Positions 48,543-58,813 of a stretch of DNA of 64,000 nucleotides are shown here, piece after piece. The DNA comes from Hyphomicrobiales bacterium. GTDB lineage: Bacteria > Pseudomonadota > Alphaproteobacteria > Rhizobiales > Beijerinckiaceae. A model generated the notes under the pieces. It had not been told where the DNA came from, did no database searches, and worked only from the letters and a program-made list of their open reading frames with translations. The stretch's first letter is position 1. Every line of letters begins with the position of its first letter. The DNA lies in contig CAKNFJ010000001.1 in NCBI GenBank assembly GCA_930633495.1, positions 4,983,001 to 5,047,000 of the forward strand, written 5' to 3'. Made by a program: the position numbers and the translations under genes.

Positions 48543-50049
48543 GGCGCGCTCCCGTTGCGTAGGCGATCATCGTTTCCTCCGTCATCGCATCGCCTTCGAC
48601 GGTGGTGACGAGCCGGCCCTCGCGCATGATCGCGACGCGATGGGCGAGGCCGATCAGCTCGATGAGCTCGGAGGAGATGACGATGACGGCGAGCCCCTGG
48701 GCCGCCAGCTTCTGGATCAGGAAGTAGATCTCGCGCTTGGCGCCGACATCGACGCCGCGCGTCGGCTCGTCGAGCACCAGCACCTTCGGCTGCGGATGCA
48801 GCACCTTGGCGAGCGCGAGCTTCTGCTGGTTGCCGCCGGACAACGAGGCGGCGCGCGCTTCCAGCGAGCCGGTGCGGATGCCGAACTCCGCGACGGCGCC
48901 CTTCAGTGCCTCGCGCTCGGCGCCCTGGTCGAGCCAGGGCCGAGCATAACGCTCCAGGGCCATGAGCGTCAGGTTGGGGCGCAGCGGAAAGGCGGTGTGC
49001 AGCCCCTTTCCCTTGCGGTCCTCGCTGAGATAGGTGAGGCCGTTGCGGGCGGCGTCGCGCGGCGAGCGCAGCACGATCGGCTTGCCGTCGAGCCGGACCG
49101 TGCCGCTGCCGGGCCTGAGCCCCATGATGCCTTCGAACAGTTCGGTGCGGCCGGCCCCGACGAGCCCGGCGAAGCCGAGGATTTCGCCCGGCCGCACGGC
49201 AAAGGAGATATCCTGCGCCCAGCCGGGAACCGAGAAGCCCTCGACCTGCAAGGCCGGCGTGGTGCCGGCTTCGGCTTCCACCTTGTCGGGGAAGAGGTCG
49301 GCGATCTCGCGCCCGACCATCATCGTGGCCATGTCGTGACGGGTGAGCGAGGCGGTGGGCGCGCGGCCGACCAGCTTGCCGTCCCGCATCACCACGACCT
49401 CGTCGGTGATGCGCTCCACCTCGTCGAGCTTGTGCGAGATGTAGACGACGGTGACGCCCTGCGCCTTCATCCGCTCGATCAGCCCGAAGAGGCGGGCGAC
49501 CTCGGAGGGCGTCAGCGTCGCCGTCGGCTCGTCCATGATGAGCAGGCGCGCCTTGCGCGACAGGGCCTTGGCGATCTCGACCAGCTGCTTCTCGGCGACG
49601 ATCAGGCGGCGTACCGGCTCGTCGGGGTCACGGGCGAGGCCGACCTCCGCGAGTGCGACCTGGGCTTCGCGGCGCATGGCGCGCTCGTCGAGGAACCAGC
49701 CCTTGCGGCGCTCATGCCCGAGGAAGATGTTGCCGGCGATCGTCAGATCCTCGGCGAGGTTGAACTCCTGATGGATCAGGACGATGCCGCGCGCCTCGGC
49801 ATCGCGGGAACCCGGGAAGGAAACGGGCTCGCCGTTGACCAAAAGCCGGCCCTCGCTCGGCTGCTCATAGCCGGCGAGGATCTTCATCAGGGTCGACTTG
49901 CCGGCGCCGTTCTCGCCGAGCAGCCCGTAGACCCGGCCGGGCTCCAGCGCGAAGGAGACGCCGTGCAGGACTTGCACCGGGCCGAAGCGCTTGACGATGC
50001 CGTCGAAGGCCACGGAGAGGCCCGCCTGCTCCTGCCGCTCCGCGCTCAT
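48529..50049 (-). CDS. sugar ABC transporter ATPase, RbsA-like (two ABC domains)
   Basis: 506 residues. The first domain has Walker [10 protein letters not shown] and Walker [12 protein letters not shown]; the second has a degenerate Walker A ([13 protein letters not shown]), signature [15 protein letters not shown] and [15 protein letters not shown], the normal RbsA/MglA layout. It overlaps the ROK gene stop region by 4 nt and the permease start by 14 nt. Confidence 0.95.
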   Translation of the reverse strand: MSAERQEQAGLSVAFDGIVKRFGPVQVLHGVSFALEPGRVYGLLGENGAGKSTLMKILAGYEQPSEGRLLVNGEPVSFPGSRDAEARGIVLIHQEFNLAEDLTIAGNIFLGHERRKGWFLDERAMRREAQVALAEVGLARDPDEPVRRLIVAEKQLVEIAKALSRKARLLIMDEPTATLTPSEVARLFGLIERMKAQGVTVVYISHKLDEVERITDEVVVMRDGKLVGRAPTASLTRHDMATMMVGREIADLFPDKVEAEAGTTPALQVEGFSVPGWAQDISFAVRPGEILGFAGLVGAGRTELFEGIMGLRPGSGTVRLDGKPIVLRSPRDAARNGLTYLSEDRKGKGLHTAFPLRPNLTLMALERYARPWLDQGAEREALKGAVAEFGIRTGSLEARAASLSGGNQQKLALAKVLHPQPKVLVLDEPTRGVDVGAKREIYFLIQKLAAQGLAVIVISSELIELIGLAHRVAIMREGRLVTTVEGDAMTEETMIAYATGARHVAA

Positions 50050-51254
50050 GCCGGGCTCCCGCTGCGCAGCGCTTCACGCATGGCGAGCACGCCTGCGCCG
50101 ATCAGGCCGGTCTCAGAGCCGAGCGGGGCGGCGGTGATCTCGAGATGGCGGGTCGAGAGGGCGAGAGAGCGCCGGCTCACGCTCTGGCGGATCGCGGCCA
50201 GGAACATCGGCCCGATCGCGGAGACGCCGCCGCCGATGAAGATGTGGGACGGGTTGTAGAAATTGACGAGCGCCGCCAGCACCTGGCCGATGAGCTGGCC
50301 GGAACGGCGTATGATCGCGTCGGCCTCGGCGTCACCGGCGCGGCAGGCGGCGCCGACATCGACGGCATCCAGCCGGCCTTTCTCGGCCAACGTCGCGGCA
50401 AGGGCGGGGCTACGCCCGCTGCGCGCGGCCTCCAATCCCATCGCCACGATGGCGGGAGCAGCCGCCATGGCCTCGACGCAGCCGCGATTGCCGCAGCGGC
50501 AGAGCGGCCCCTCGGGGTCGGCGCAGATATGGCCGATGTCGCCGGCCGAGCCGGTGGAGCCGCGATAGAGCTCGCCATGGCAGACGATGCCGCAGCCGAT
50601 GCCGGTGCCGACCTTGATGACGAGGAAGTCGTCGATCTGCCTGCGCTGGCGCCAGAGCACGCCGAGCGCCATCAGATTCACATCGTTGTCGACGAAGACC
50701 GGGGCGTCGCTGATCTCGCGCAAATCGTCGCGGATCGCGTAGCTGTCCCAGCCGGGCATCAGCGGCGGGTTGACGAGCTGGCCAATGGCGAAGTTGACGG
50801 GGCCGGGCACGCCGATGCCGATGGCGAGGACGCGGTCCGGCGCGATGCCGTTCTGGGCCAGCATCGCGGGCAACAGCTTGCGCAGCCGGGCCATGATCGG
50901 CCCAGGACCGGCGCCGACATCGGCGTCCTGCGAATGGCGCGCGATGATCGAGAGGTCCGGCTGGAGCAGGGCGATGTCGAGGCTGGTCGCGCCGATGTCG
51001 ACGCCGACGAGGACGCCGATCCGGCCATGGACCCGCAGCGTCTCCGGGCGCCGCCCGCCGGTGGAATGCTGGACGCCGGCCTCGTCGAGCAGGCCCTGAT
51101 CGAGAAGCCCCGCGGCGAGCGCATTGGTCTTGCTGCGCGAGAATTGCAGCGCATCGGCCAGCGCGTGGCGCGCGACGCCGCCGGACCAGAAGGTCGCTTC
51201 GAGCAGCGCGAGCTCATCCGGGCTCAACCTGTGCCAGGGCAAGGCGATGGCCAA
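50046..51254 (-). CDS. ROK-family transcriptional regulator (NagC/XylR-like)
   Basis: 402 residues: an N-terminal winged HTH (about 10-75, LADALQFSRSKTNALAAGLLDQ) fused to a ROK sugar-kinase-like domain with LVGVDIGATSLDIALL and VFVDNDVNLMALG. The ROK zinc motif is GHICADPEGPLCRCGNRGC. As the first gene of the operon it probably represses the importer and dehydrogenase genes until the sugar binds. Whether it also has kinase activity cannot be said. Confidence 0.9.
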   Translation of the reverse strand: MAIALPWHRLSPDELALLEATFWSGGVARHALADALQFSRSKTNALAAGLLDQGLLDEAGVQHSTGGRRPETLRVHGRIGVLVGVDIGATSLDIALLQPDLSIIARHSQDADVGAGPGPIMARLRKLLPAMLAQNGIAPDRVLAIGIGVPGPVNFAIGQLVNPPLMPGWDSYAIRDDLREISDAPVFVDNDVNLMALGVLWRQRRQIDDFLVIKVGTGIGCGIVCHGELYRGSTGSAGDIGHICADPEGPLCRCGNRGCVEAMAAAPAIVAMGLEAARSGRSPALAATLAEKGRLDAVDVGAACRAGDAEADAIIRRSGQLIGQVLAALVNFYNPSHIFIGGGVSAIGPMFLAAIRQSVSRRSLALSTRHLEITAAPLGSETGLIGAGVLAMREALRSGSPA

Positions 51255-51439
51255 CCTCCCGATCCGTTCGACCTTGTCGCGGCCGATTGAGGGAGAGGCT
51301 AGGAAAGCCCGGGGATAGGCTCAAGACCGAACTTCAGCCAAATTCTGGCAGAAGATCGATAGAAGCTTGCGCTGGTGGAAACCCGTTCAGCCGTGTGGTC
51401 GGCGGCGAGGGTTGCGAGGCGGCGCATCCCAGGGGGCGA

Positions 51440-51685
51440 TCAATCCAACTTGCGCCAGTCCCTGACCATCAGCAGGTTGCCGATGGCGATACCGCTCACC
51501 GTGACGTCGCCACCGACGAGCGGGTCGAGGCTCTGGTCTCCGAAGGCCGGAGCGCCTTCTTTCCGGAGCTCGTAGGTCGTGCCGTCCTGCGTCGTCAGCG
51601 TGACAGCGCCGCGCTCGCTTTTCGAGCCCGCATCGAGGGTTCCGAAGCTCACCCGCCCCGACAGTTCGACTTTCCTGGGATCCAT
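51440..51685 (-). CDS. 81-residue beta-rich hypothetical protein next to the caspase-like gene
   Basis: Short strands with alternating hydrophobic residues (KVELSGRVSFGTLD, GAVTLTTQDGTTYELR, DVTVSGIAIGNLLMVRDW) suggest a small OB-fold or beta-barrel; this is a guess from pattern only. No signal peptide. The ATG follows the TAG stop of the peptidase gene with no gap, so it is co-translated. It may be a partner or inhibitor of the peptidase. Confidence 0.55.
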   Translation of the reverse strand: MDPRKVELSGRVSFGTLDAGSKSERGAVTLTTQDGTTYELRKEGAPAFGDQSLDPLVGGDVTVSGIAIGNLLMVRDWRKLD

Positions 51686-53239
51686 CTACCGGCTTTCGGA
51701 AATGTCTATCCTCGTCACTCCATCATCCATGATATGGGCAACAAAAACACGATATGAAGGCAACTCGACTTCCGTCGTCGTCTTCGCGGGCTGCTTCGCC
51801 CTTTCGACCGCAATCGCGATGGTCTGGGATCGGCCGATCCGCTTCGACGCAGCCTTGAACTTCGCGCCGCCGGTCACCGCATAGGCCTTGGGCGTGGTCG
51901 AGAAGCCGTTCATCTGTGCGGCGCTCTGAAGCCTTTTCTCGACATCGGCGGAAAGCTCGACGGGGCGTCCCGGGAAGGTTGCGGCGGCGGCAAAGGCCAT
52001 GCCGTCGCTTTCAAGAAACACGCGCCGGGTCTTGCGGGCGCTTTGCAGGTCCTTGGCGCTCGACACGGAGGCGACCGCCAAGGCGGGATCGGCGCCAGCC
52101 GGCGACGCTGCGACCGGCTCGACCGTGGGAACGAGCGACGGATCGCCATAGAGCACGAACTGGGCGATCGTCTTCAGGTTCGTCGCCACCGACATGACCT
52201 GGCCGGCGACGAAGCGCTGGCGGGCCTGCAGCATGGCCCGTCCGGTCGAGGCGCCCTTGAGGGCCTCTTCCAAGAAGTACTGGCATATCAGATCGGCTTC
52301 GCCATTGGCCGCGGGCGGGCCGTAGGCGATGTTCGTGCTGCCGACGAAAGCCGCGGCGCCTCCCAGAAGATAGGTCATGCAGATCGGCTGGGGCCAGCCG
52401 GCGAGGGCGTGGTTGTAGAGCTGCGCGCCATAGCAGCATTCCGCCGCGACGATGACGCCAGGGGCGAGATGGCCGGCCACGCGGTTGCTTTCCATGGCGA
52501 CCGGGTACTGCACTCCGCCTTGGCCATAGAAGCGCCAGTCGTTGTTCGCGCCATGGCAATTGATGAAATGCGTCAGCCGCGTCAGATTCGGATCGATGCG
52601 CGTATGGGCCGCGTTCGGGGCGATATGCATCCCGGCATGGGTGCCGAACAGATTGCTCAGGCTGAGCTGCGTCGACACGCGCCAGACATCGCAACTGATC
52701 GCGAAGAATGGAGCGTGGTTCTCGGCCGACCGGCTCTCATGAGCGATGCTGATATCGAGGAGCCGGATCAGCACCTCCTCGTCCGACGTCCCCGGCGGAA
52801 CCGGCAGCCTGCCGACGACGCGCGTCACGGCAAGATAAGCATTGACCGTCCGGCTGAACGGGGCGGCGGATGCGTAGGGCAGGTCGCTCGGGATCGAGGC
52901 GTCGCTGTCGGTGATGCCCGTAATCCGGTTCAGCTCGATATGCGGGATGACATCCGGACCATCCAGAAGCATGACGTAGTCGGGCAGAAGCGTCTTGCAG
53001 ATCGCGTCGACCGCGGTCTTCGCGCCGCGTTCATCCTTCTCGCTGATGACCGCGGTAGCGCCGAACGGTGCCATCTGGACGAGATCATCGATCTCGACGA
53101 CCTGTGTCTGCAAGCCGCGCGCGAGATCGGCCGCGATGAGCCGGGTGAGGGCGGCTTTGATCGCCGTTGCGCCGGGAGCGCCGTACTTCTTCTGCAGCGC
53201 TGATAGGTTGGAGATGACGACCTTGTCGACGGTGGGCAT
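51686..53239 (-). CDS. clan-CD peptidase-like protein (C25 gingipain / caspase-like fold)
   Basis: 517 residues without a signal peptide. Clan CD features are visible: a core strand LPDYVMLLDGPDVIPHIELN (about 86-104), His229-Gly230 at the end of a hydrophobic strand (LTHFINCHGANND), and the Cys pair C268-C269 after another (GVIVAAECCYGA). FVLYGDPSLVPT (361-372) follows, a segment typical of C25 peptidases. About 140 further C-terminal residues form an unrecognised domain. His and Cys are in the order and spacing of gingipain/caspase enzymes, so it is probably active. Target unknown. Confidence 0.75.
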   Translation of the reverse strand: MPTVDKVVISNLSALQKKYGAPGATAIKAALTRLIAADLARGLQTQVVEIDDLVQMAPFGATAVISEKDERGAKTAVDAICKTLLPDYVMLLDGPDVIPHIELNRITGITDSDASIPSDLPYASAAPFSRTVNAYLAVTRVVGRLPVPPGTSDEEVLIRLLDISIAHESRSAENHAPFFAISCDVWRVSTQLSLSNLFGTHAGMHIAPNAAHTRIDPNLTRLTHFINCHGANNDWRFYGQGGVQYPVAMESNRVAGHLAPGVIVAAECCYGAQLYNHALAGWPQPICMTYLLGGAAAFVGSTNIAYGPPAANGEADLICQYFLEEALKGASTGRAMLQARQRFVAGQVMSVATNLKTIAQFVLYGDPSLVPTVEPVAASPAGADPALAVASVSSAKDLQSARKTRRVFLESDGMAFAAAATFPGRPVELSADVEKRLQSAAQMNGFSTTPKAYAVTGGAKFKAASKRIGRSQTIAIAVERAKQPAKTTTEVELPSYRVFVAHIMDDGVTRIDISESR

Positions 53240-53251
53240 CGGACAGCTCCC

Positions 53252-53554
53252 TTACGACTTCAGTTTCTGCAAGGTCGAATCCCAGGCATATCCCGCGAGC
53301 AGAGCCGCGCGCGGGTCGGTCAGCGTTTCACCGGCGAAGGCGAGGACAAGGAAGGCTGTGCAAGCGGACGCCGCGCCCAGCACGAGATAAGGCCTCATCA
53401 CATCGAGAATGCCTTGCGTCTCTATAAGACCCTTCTGGTTGCCGGGCGCGTTCGGGAAATGCTGCCTCACCGAAGCCCACAGGCCGGGCAGGAGCACGCT
53501 GATGACGATGCCGAGCAGGCACCAGCCAAAGATCGAGGGACTAGCCATCGCCAT
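53252..53554 (-). CDS. small two-helix membrane protein
   Basis: 100 residues with two likely transmembrane segments: about 7-27 (SIFGWCLLGIVISVLLPGLW) and about 54-75 (LVLGAASACTAFLVLAFAG). It lies 12 nt before the peptidase gene and 37 nt after the peroxidase gene. No family was recognised. It may anchor or be the target of the peptidase. Two adjacent ATG codons (M1, M3) are possible starts. Confidence 0.6.
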   Translation of the reverse strand: MAMASPSIFGWCLLGIVISVLLPGLWASVRQHFPNAPGNQKGLIETQGILDVMRPYLVLGAASACTAFLVLAFAGETLTDPRAALLAGYAWDSTLQKLKS

Positions 53555-53591
53555 GCCTCGTATTGTCGCGATGCGAGAGGGAGTGGGGCGG

Positions 53592-54569
53592 TCAGCTGCT
53601 CGTCGCCGGGGCTGAATCCGGCGGCAAGGGCTCCATGCCGGTGTCCTGACCGATCCTGATCAGGCCCTTCAGCGTGAATTCTCCCGACTGCAGCTCATTT
53701 TCCGTCGGCGGATCGGCGATCACGCTGTCCCGGGCATGCCTGATCAGGTTCCAGAAGGTTTCGGCGACGATCCGGCTGCCGACGGGGCCGAGATGCTGGC
53801 CGTTCGGGCCTGAGGTATCTCCCGCTTCGGCAAGGATATAGAACCAGAGCGGCGTCTGCTGGAGCAGGCCCGCCTGCTCGATCTCGGCCCGGGCGCCGGG
53901 CGGGATAGCGGCGGCAAGGGTGTTGACGCTCAGCGGCGTCACGCCGATTTCCCGGGCGATCGCCTGCCCGGTCGGCAGGCCGAGCAGGTAGCCGCGCAGC
54001 AGGTTGCGCGCCGCGAGCTGGCCGAGCACACCTTCGATCGGTCGTCCGACGATGTCACGCAGCGTGCCGAGATCGGGCGTCAGGCGGGTGTCGATGCGAC
54101 GGGCGGGATTCAGGCCGGGATCGCCCGGTGCGCCCTTCGTGCTGAAGAAGCGCGGCCATTCGATGATCCAGTTGTCCGGCAGGGTGGGGAACTGCGTGCT
54201 CGGGCCTTCATCCGGAGCGATATCACCCGACAGGGCTGTGAACGTGAAAAGGAAGTTGAACGTGGCGCGCGCGCGGCCTTCCGGACTGAAGGTCGCGTTG
54301 TGTGAATATTCGGCGCGGATCATCGAATGTCCGAAGCGATAGGCGGCCGCGGAAAATTCGAGGGGCATGAAGAGCTGCCCGGCCGTGTCGGCTTTCCAGA
54401 AGCGCGGCCCGTTGCGGACGACGTCGCCAACCACCGCGGGGTCGCAGATGCGGGGGAGGAAGTCGTGCAGCGCCGCCCATTGGTAGCGGCGGCGTATCGC
54501 GGTGCGGGCCGCCTCCTTGTCGAGTCCGCGCCGCATCAGCACATTGTGCGAGCGCAGGATGCCGACATT
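53592..54569 (-). pseudogene. animal-type haem peroxidase, N-terminus lost at IS21
   Basis: About 325 residues of the C-terminal two-thirds of an animal haem peroxidase-like protein: GILRSHNVLMRRGLDKEAAR, YQWAALHDFLPRICD, and AYRFGHSMIRAEYSHN with the probable proximal haem His. The region that should hold the distal His is missing because homology stops at the IS21 end (54570). The open frame runs about 24 codons further into the IS, but those residues are IS-derived. In relatives the protein is about 500-600 residues, so this copy is truncated and probably inactive. Confidence 0.8.
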
Positions 54570-54681
54570 GTTGATTTCCGTCGAGAATTGACCCGTTAGG
54601 CGGGGATTTTTCCATCGAGAATTGACCCATGTTTTGACCACGTCTCACGCGGGCTATGCGGGGGACCTCGGAGTGATCGAC

Positions 54682-56211
54682 ATGGAGTTATTGAGTGTCA
54701 TCCGCCGCTGGCATGGGCGGAATCATCTTTCGATCCGGGAGATTTCCCGGCGCACGGGGCTCTCGCGGAATACGGTTCGCAAGTATCTGCGTGCGGATAG
54801 CGTCGAGCCCCGGTTTCATGTTCCCGACCGGCCGAGCAAACTCGATCCCTATGCCGACAAGCTCTCGGCGATGCTTCGGATCGAAGGCGGCAAGTCGCGC
54901 AAGCACAAGCGCACGGTCCGCCAGTTGCATGCCGATCTGATTTTGCTCGGTTATGAGGGCTCCTACAATCGGGTCGCGGCCTTTGCCCGGGACTGGAAGG
55001 CAGCCCGCCTGCGCGAGCAGCAGACCAGCGGCCGTGGCACCTTCGTCCCCCTGGCCTTTGTGCCGGGTGAAGCGTTCCAGTTCGACTGGTCGGAGGACTG
55101 GGCGATCATCGCTGGCGAGCGCACCAAGCTGCAGGTGGCGCATGTGAAGCTGTCCTACAGCCGCGCCTTCACACTGCGAGCCTACCCGCTGCAGACCCAT
55201 GAGATGCTGTTCGACGCCCATAACCACGCCTTCCGGGCGCTGGGCGGCGTGCCGCGGCGGGGCATTTACGACAATATGAAAACGGCCGTAGACAAGGTCG
55301 GCCGCGGCAAGGACCGCCAGGTCAATATCCGCTTCTCGGCCATGGTCAGCCACTTCCTGTTCGAAGCCGAGTTCTGCAATCCGGCATCAGGCTGGGAGAA
55401 GGGGCAGATCGAGAAGAACGTCCAGGATGCCAGGCATCGACTCTGGCAGCCTCTGCCGAACTTCCCGTCGCTGGAGGCACTGAACGACTGGCTGGAGACC
55501 CGGTGTCGGGAGTTATGGTCGCAGACCGCGCACGGCACCCAACCTGGAACGGTTGCCGATGTCTGGACTGAAGAGATCCGGCACCTGATGGCGATGCCGC
55601 GCCCCTTCGATGGCTTCGTCGAGTACGCCAAGCGCGTCTCCCCAACCTGCCTGGTCCATCTGGAACGCAATCGTTACAGCGTGCCGGCGTCCTTCGCGAA
55701 CCGCCCGGTCAGCTTGCGCGTCTATCCCGATCGCATCCTCATTGTCGCTGAGGGACAGGTGATCTGCGAACATCGCCGGGTCTTCACCCGCTCGCATGAT
55801 CGTCTCAGCCGGACAGTCTACGACTGGCGACATTATCTGGCGGTCCTCCAGCGCAAACCCGGGGCTCTGCGTAACGGTGCTCCCTTTGCCGAGATGCCGC
55901 CAGCCTTCCGATCCCTGCAGCAGCATCTGCTCAAGAGCCCGGGTGGCGAGCGGGAGGTGGTCGAGATCCTGGCTCTGGTCCTGCAGCATGACGAACACAT
56001 CGTGCTGACGGCGGTCGAACTGGCCCTGAAGGCCGGCGTGCCGACCAAGACCCACATCATCAACCTCCTTCACCGGCTGGTCGACGGCACGCCGTTGACC
56101 ACGCCGACGGTCGACACCCCTTCGGTCCTTGCGTTGACCACCGAGCCGCGCGCCAATGTCGAACGCTATGACGCCCTGCGCCAAGCCGAGGACGTGCGCC
56201 ATGCGTCATAA
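54682..56211 (+). CDS. istA: IS21 transposase IstA
   Basis: 509 residues from ATG 54682 ([13 protein letters not shown]). An N-terminal HTH is at [20 protein letters not shown]. The DDE integrase core has probable catalytic residues D135 (FQFDWSED), D197 (RGIYDNMKT) and E239 ([10 protein letters not shown]). The C-terminal domain is of the Mu/IS21 type. A TTG start 20 codons earlier is less likely. Confidence 0.94.
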   Translation: MELLSVIRRWHGRNHLSIREISRRTGLSRNTVRKYLRADSVEPRFHVPDRPSKLDPYADKLSAMLRIEGGKSRKHKRTVRQLHADLILLGYEGSYNRVAAFARDWKAARLREQQTSGRGTFVPLAFVPGEAFQFDWSEDWAIIAGERTKLQVAHVKLSYSRAFTLRAYPLQTHEMLFDAHNHAFRALGGVPRRGIYDNMKTAVDKVGRGKDRQVNIRFSAMVSHFLFEAEFCNPASGWEKGQIEKNVQDARHRLWQPLPNFPSLEALNDWLETRCRELWSQTAHGTQPGTVADVWTEEIRHLMAMPRPFDGFVEYAKRVSPTCLVHLERNRYSVPASFANRPVSLRVYPDRILIVAEGQVICEHRRVFTRSHDRLSRTVYDWRHYLAVLQRKPGALRNGAPFAEMPPAFRSLQQHLLKSPGGEREVVEILALVLQHDEHIVLTAVELALKAGVPTKTHIINLLHRLVDGTPLTTPTVDTPSVLALTTEPRANVERYDALRQAEDVRHAS

Positions 56212-56995
56212 CCCTGCGAGCGGCGCCATCGCCATCATGCTGCGTAGCCTCAAGATGCACGGCATGGCCCAGGCCGTCGGCGAACTGACGGAGCAGGGAT
56301 CGCCGGCCTTCGAGGCCGCCGTGCCGATCCTCTCGCAACTCCTGAAGGCGGAGATGGCCGAAAGAGAGGTCCGATCAACGGCCTACCAACTCAAGGCCGC
56401 GCGCTTCCCGGCCTATCGCGACCTCAACGGCTTCGACTTCGCCAGCAGTGAGATCAACGAGGCGCTCGTTCGCCAACTGCATTGTTGCGAGTTCCTCCAG
56501 GACGCCGACAACGTCGTCCTGGTGGGAGGGCCGGGCACCGGCAAGACCCACGTCGCCACGGCTCTCGGCGTCCAGGCCATCGAGCACCATCACAAGCGGG
56601 TCCGCTTCTTCTCCACGGTCGAACTCGTCAATGCCCTCGAGCAGGAAAAGGCCCAGGGCAAGGCTGGACAGATGGCCGCCGGGCTCGCTTACGCCGATCT
56701 CGTCATCCTCGATGAGCTCGGATACCTGCCCTTCAGCGCGTCGGGTGGTGCCTTGCTCTTCCACTTGCTGAGCAAGCTCTACGAGCGCACCAGCGTCGTC
56801 ATCACCACCAATCTCAGCTTCTCCGAATGGGCCACCGTCTTCGGCGATGCCAAGATGACCACCGCCTTGCTCGATCGGCTCACGCACCACTGCCACATCA
56901 TCGAAACCGGAAACGACAGCTTCCGCTTCAAGAACAGCTCCGCGAAACCCGACAAGCCAGCCAGGGAGAAAGCCAAAAACTTGACCGCAACCTGA
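56201..56995 (+). CDS. istB: IS21 transposition helper ATPase IstB
   Basis: A 264-residue AAA+ protein with Walker [10 protein letters not shown] (about 107-116) and Walker [12 protein letters not shown]. It forms ATP-dependent complexes on target DNA and directs IstA. The ATG at 56201 overlaps the istA end by 11 nt, the normal arrangement in IS21. Confidence 0.95.
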   Translation: MRHNPASGAIAIMLRSLKMHGMAQAVGELTEQGSPAFEAAVPILSQLLKAEMAEREVRSTAYQLKAARFPAYRDLNGFDFASSEINEALVRQLHCCEFLQDADNVVLVGGPGTGKTHVATALGVQAIEHHHKRVRFFSTVELVNALEQEKAQGKAGQMAAGLAYADLVILDELGYLPFSASGGALLFHLLSKLYERTSVVITTNLSFSEWATVFGDAKMTTALLDRLTHHCHIIETGNDSFRFKNSSAKPDKPAREKAKNLTAT

Positions 56996-57223
56996 ACCAC
57001 AAACACCATCTGGGCGGGTCACTTCTCAGTGGAAACCCCGGGTCACTTCTCGGCGGAAATCAACATTTCGGTAGTAATCGGTGTTTTTGCCGACCTGCGC
57101 CAATTCTTGTTGCTCGTTTCCGGCGCACGAGAAGAGCGATTGTGGTTGCTTCGACCCCGACAGCTTCCTCCGTTCAATGGCCTGTGTCCGCTTGAGGTGC
57201 TTTGCGGATCATTCGAAGATCAG

Positions 57224-57967
57224 ATGACCGTACGGCGGCATATTGCTGCTGTCGTCGAGGGCGCATCGGCTCGCCGTGACATAGATTTGAGCGATCCAGC
57301 CAGTACCGCCAACGAGGAGATTTGGACAGGTGCCACGTCGCGTGAGATTCAGGCAGTTTGCTTTGATGCATTCGGGACCGTTGTAGAAATCGTCGACAAG
57401 CGTCGTCCATTCCACGCGCTTCTCCGCGATGAACCGTCGGGCGCGCTGGCGGTGATGGCAATCACGCGCCCGACCGGCTTGCGACAACTGTCGCGAGAGA
57501 TGGCCAACCCCGTAACTGAAGACGAGCTGGCACGGCTAGAAGCAGACGTTGAAGCGGAGTGTGCATCGACGCGGTTGCGACCGGGCGTGAGCGAGATGTG
57601 GTCCGCGTTGCGTCGAGCCGGGCTGAAGATCGCGATCTGTTCGAACCTCGCTTACTCCTACGAGCAGACCTTGATCGATCAGCTTCCCGATTCACCTGAC
57701 GCGCTCGTGCTGTCGTTTCGTGCGGGCCTGATGAAGCCCCAGCATGAGATTTACCGGTTGGTATGCAGGGAGCTACGACTGCAGCCCTCTGAAGTCCTGT
57801 TCACCGGCGACGATCTGGAGGCAGACGTCTTCGGACCGGGCGCCATCGATGCGCTGGCCATGCCTATCGAGGAGTTCGAGAGCTCGTACTCGGGGCGCGT
57901 ATCCTTCTTTGCGCCGAGCGAGGTTGTCGACCTCTTCGCGCGAATTGCCGCTGCGAAGGCGCGGTAG
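57224..57967 (+). CDS. HAD-superfamily hydrolase (HAD-IA type)
   Basis: 247 residues from ATG 57224; the true start is unsure because the frame is open into the IS and no strong Shine-Dalgarno was seen. HAD motifs: I = D48-A-F-G-T (CFDAFGTVVEI), II = ICSNLAYSY, III = Lys of GLMKPQHEIY, IV = FTGDDLEADV. A cap domain is inserted after motif I (about 55-130). Motif I DxFGT fits dehalogenase or phosphatase members. GC and codon use are lower than in the core genes, which suggests transfer. It lies 51 bp before the metallophosphoesterase gene. Confidence 0.85.
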   Translation: MTVRRHIAAVVEGASARRDIDLSDPASTANEEIWTGATSREIQAVCFDAFGTVVEIVDKRRPFHALLRDEPSGALAVMAITRPTGLRQLSREMANPVTEDELARLEADVEAECASTRLRPGVSEMWSALRRAGLKIAICSNLAYSYEQTLIDQLPDSPDALVLSFRAGLMKPQHEIYRLVCRELRLQPSEVLFTGDDLEADVFGPGAIDALAMPIEEFESSYSGRVSFFAPSEVVDLFARIAAAKAR

Positions 57968-58018
57968 TTCCGCCCCCAACTTCGACCCTTCCGTCAGTTC
58001 AAACGACTTGGAGGCAGA

Positions 58019-58813
58019 ATGCGCTTGCTGGTGATCTCCGATCTGCATCTTGAATTTGGCCCCTTCAAGTTTCCTGCGCCTATGCCGGAGTTTGACGTGG
58101 CGGTGTTCGCCGGCGACATGGGGCAGCCAATTACGGCGGCTGTGGCGTGGATGGTGCAGCAAGAGCAGCACCTGGGCCCGCTCTCTGGGCGCCCAGTCGT
58201 TTATGTACCTGGGAATCACGAATTCTACGGCAGCGAGATGAAGTCGAGCCTCGCCGATGGCAGAGAAGCAGCGAGGGCAGCGGGGATCGAGCTGCTCGCC
58301 CGTCGCAGCGTCGTCATTGATGGCGTCCGCTTTATCGGCTGCGTATTATGGACCGATTATCGCCTCCTCGGGACACCTAAGCCGTCGATGGTGTTTGCCG
58401 GGCAGGAGCTGAACGATCACAGACTCATTCGCTATCGCGAGGACAGCGGTCATTATAGCCGCTTCATGCCCTGGCATGCAGCGGCCGAACACCGGCTCGA
58501 TCTTGCTTTCATTCGCAGCGAGCTTGCAAAGACGCACGAGGGGCCAACCGTTGTGGTCACGCACCACGCGCCACACCCGCAATCGGTCCAGCCAAGACAC
58601 CAGGGCAGCGCGCTGTCCCCGGCTTTCGTCTCGGATCTGAGTGTCCTAATCGAGGACTACCAGCCAGACCTCTGGATCCATGGCCATGATCACGGATCGC
58701 ACGACTACAGGGTGGGACGCACGCGCGTTTTGGCCAACCAGGCTGGTTACCCAAATCTGCACGGCGATCGAGAGAATCGACGGTTCGACCCTCTTTGCGT
58801 CGTTGAGGTCTGA
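58019..58813 (+). CDS. calcineurin-like metallophosphoesterase
   Basis: 264 residues; GGAGG precedes the ATG. The di-metal motifs are all present: D8-L-H10 (ISDLH), G-D33 (FAGDM), G-N66-H67-E (PGNHE), the His of VVTHHAPH, and GHDH late in the protein (DLWIHGHDHGSHDY). It hydrolyses a phosphomonoester or phosphodiester; the substrate is unknown. It probably forms an operon with the HAD gene and shares its lower GC. Confidence 0.9.
   Translation: MRLLVISDLHLEFGPFKFPAPMPEFDVAVFAGDMGQPITAAVAWMVQQEQHLGPLSGRPVVYVPGNHEFYGSEMKSSLADGREAARAAGIELLARRSVVIDGVRFIGCVLWTDYRLLGTPKPSMVFAGQELNDHRLIRYREDSGHYSRFMPWHAAAEHRLDLAFIRSELAKTHEGPTVVVTHHAPHPQSVQPRHQGSALSPAFVSDLSVLIEDYQPDLWIHGHDHGSHDYRVGRTRVLANQAGYPNLHGDRENRRFDPLCVVEV

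Larger units (their letters stand above)
54570..57062 (+). mobile_element. IS21-family insertion sequence
   Basis: About 2.49 kb with istA and istB in the usual order. The ends share an inverted repeat (TTGATTTCCGTCGAGAATTG left; TTGATTTCCGCCGAGAAGTG in the right reverse complement). Each end has a second internal copy of the TTTCC...GA(A)...TGACCC unit (54575, 54609; 57016, 57040), as in the multiple IstA-binding sites of IS21. ACATT at 54565-54569 and 57063-57067 may be a 5-bp target duplication. Both transposition genes look intact. Confidence 0.9.

Noticed and set aside
51440..53239. The caspase-like gene as a CHAT-type Craspase (CRISPR-linked) effector
   Set aside because: No CRISPR repeat, Cas7-11 or other Cas gene is nearby, and the GDPSLVPT segment fits the C25 group rather than CHAT.
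57029..57223. Extension of the HAD gene into the IS21 right end
   Set aside because: The first residues come from the IS terminal repeats; the conserved HAD region starts much later, so a start inside the host DNA was chosen.
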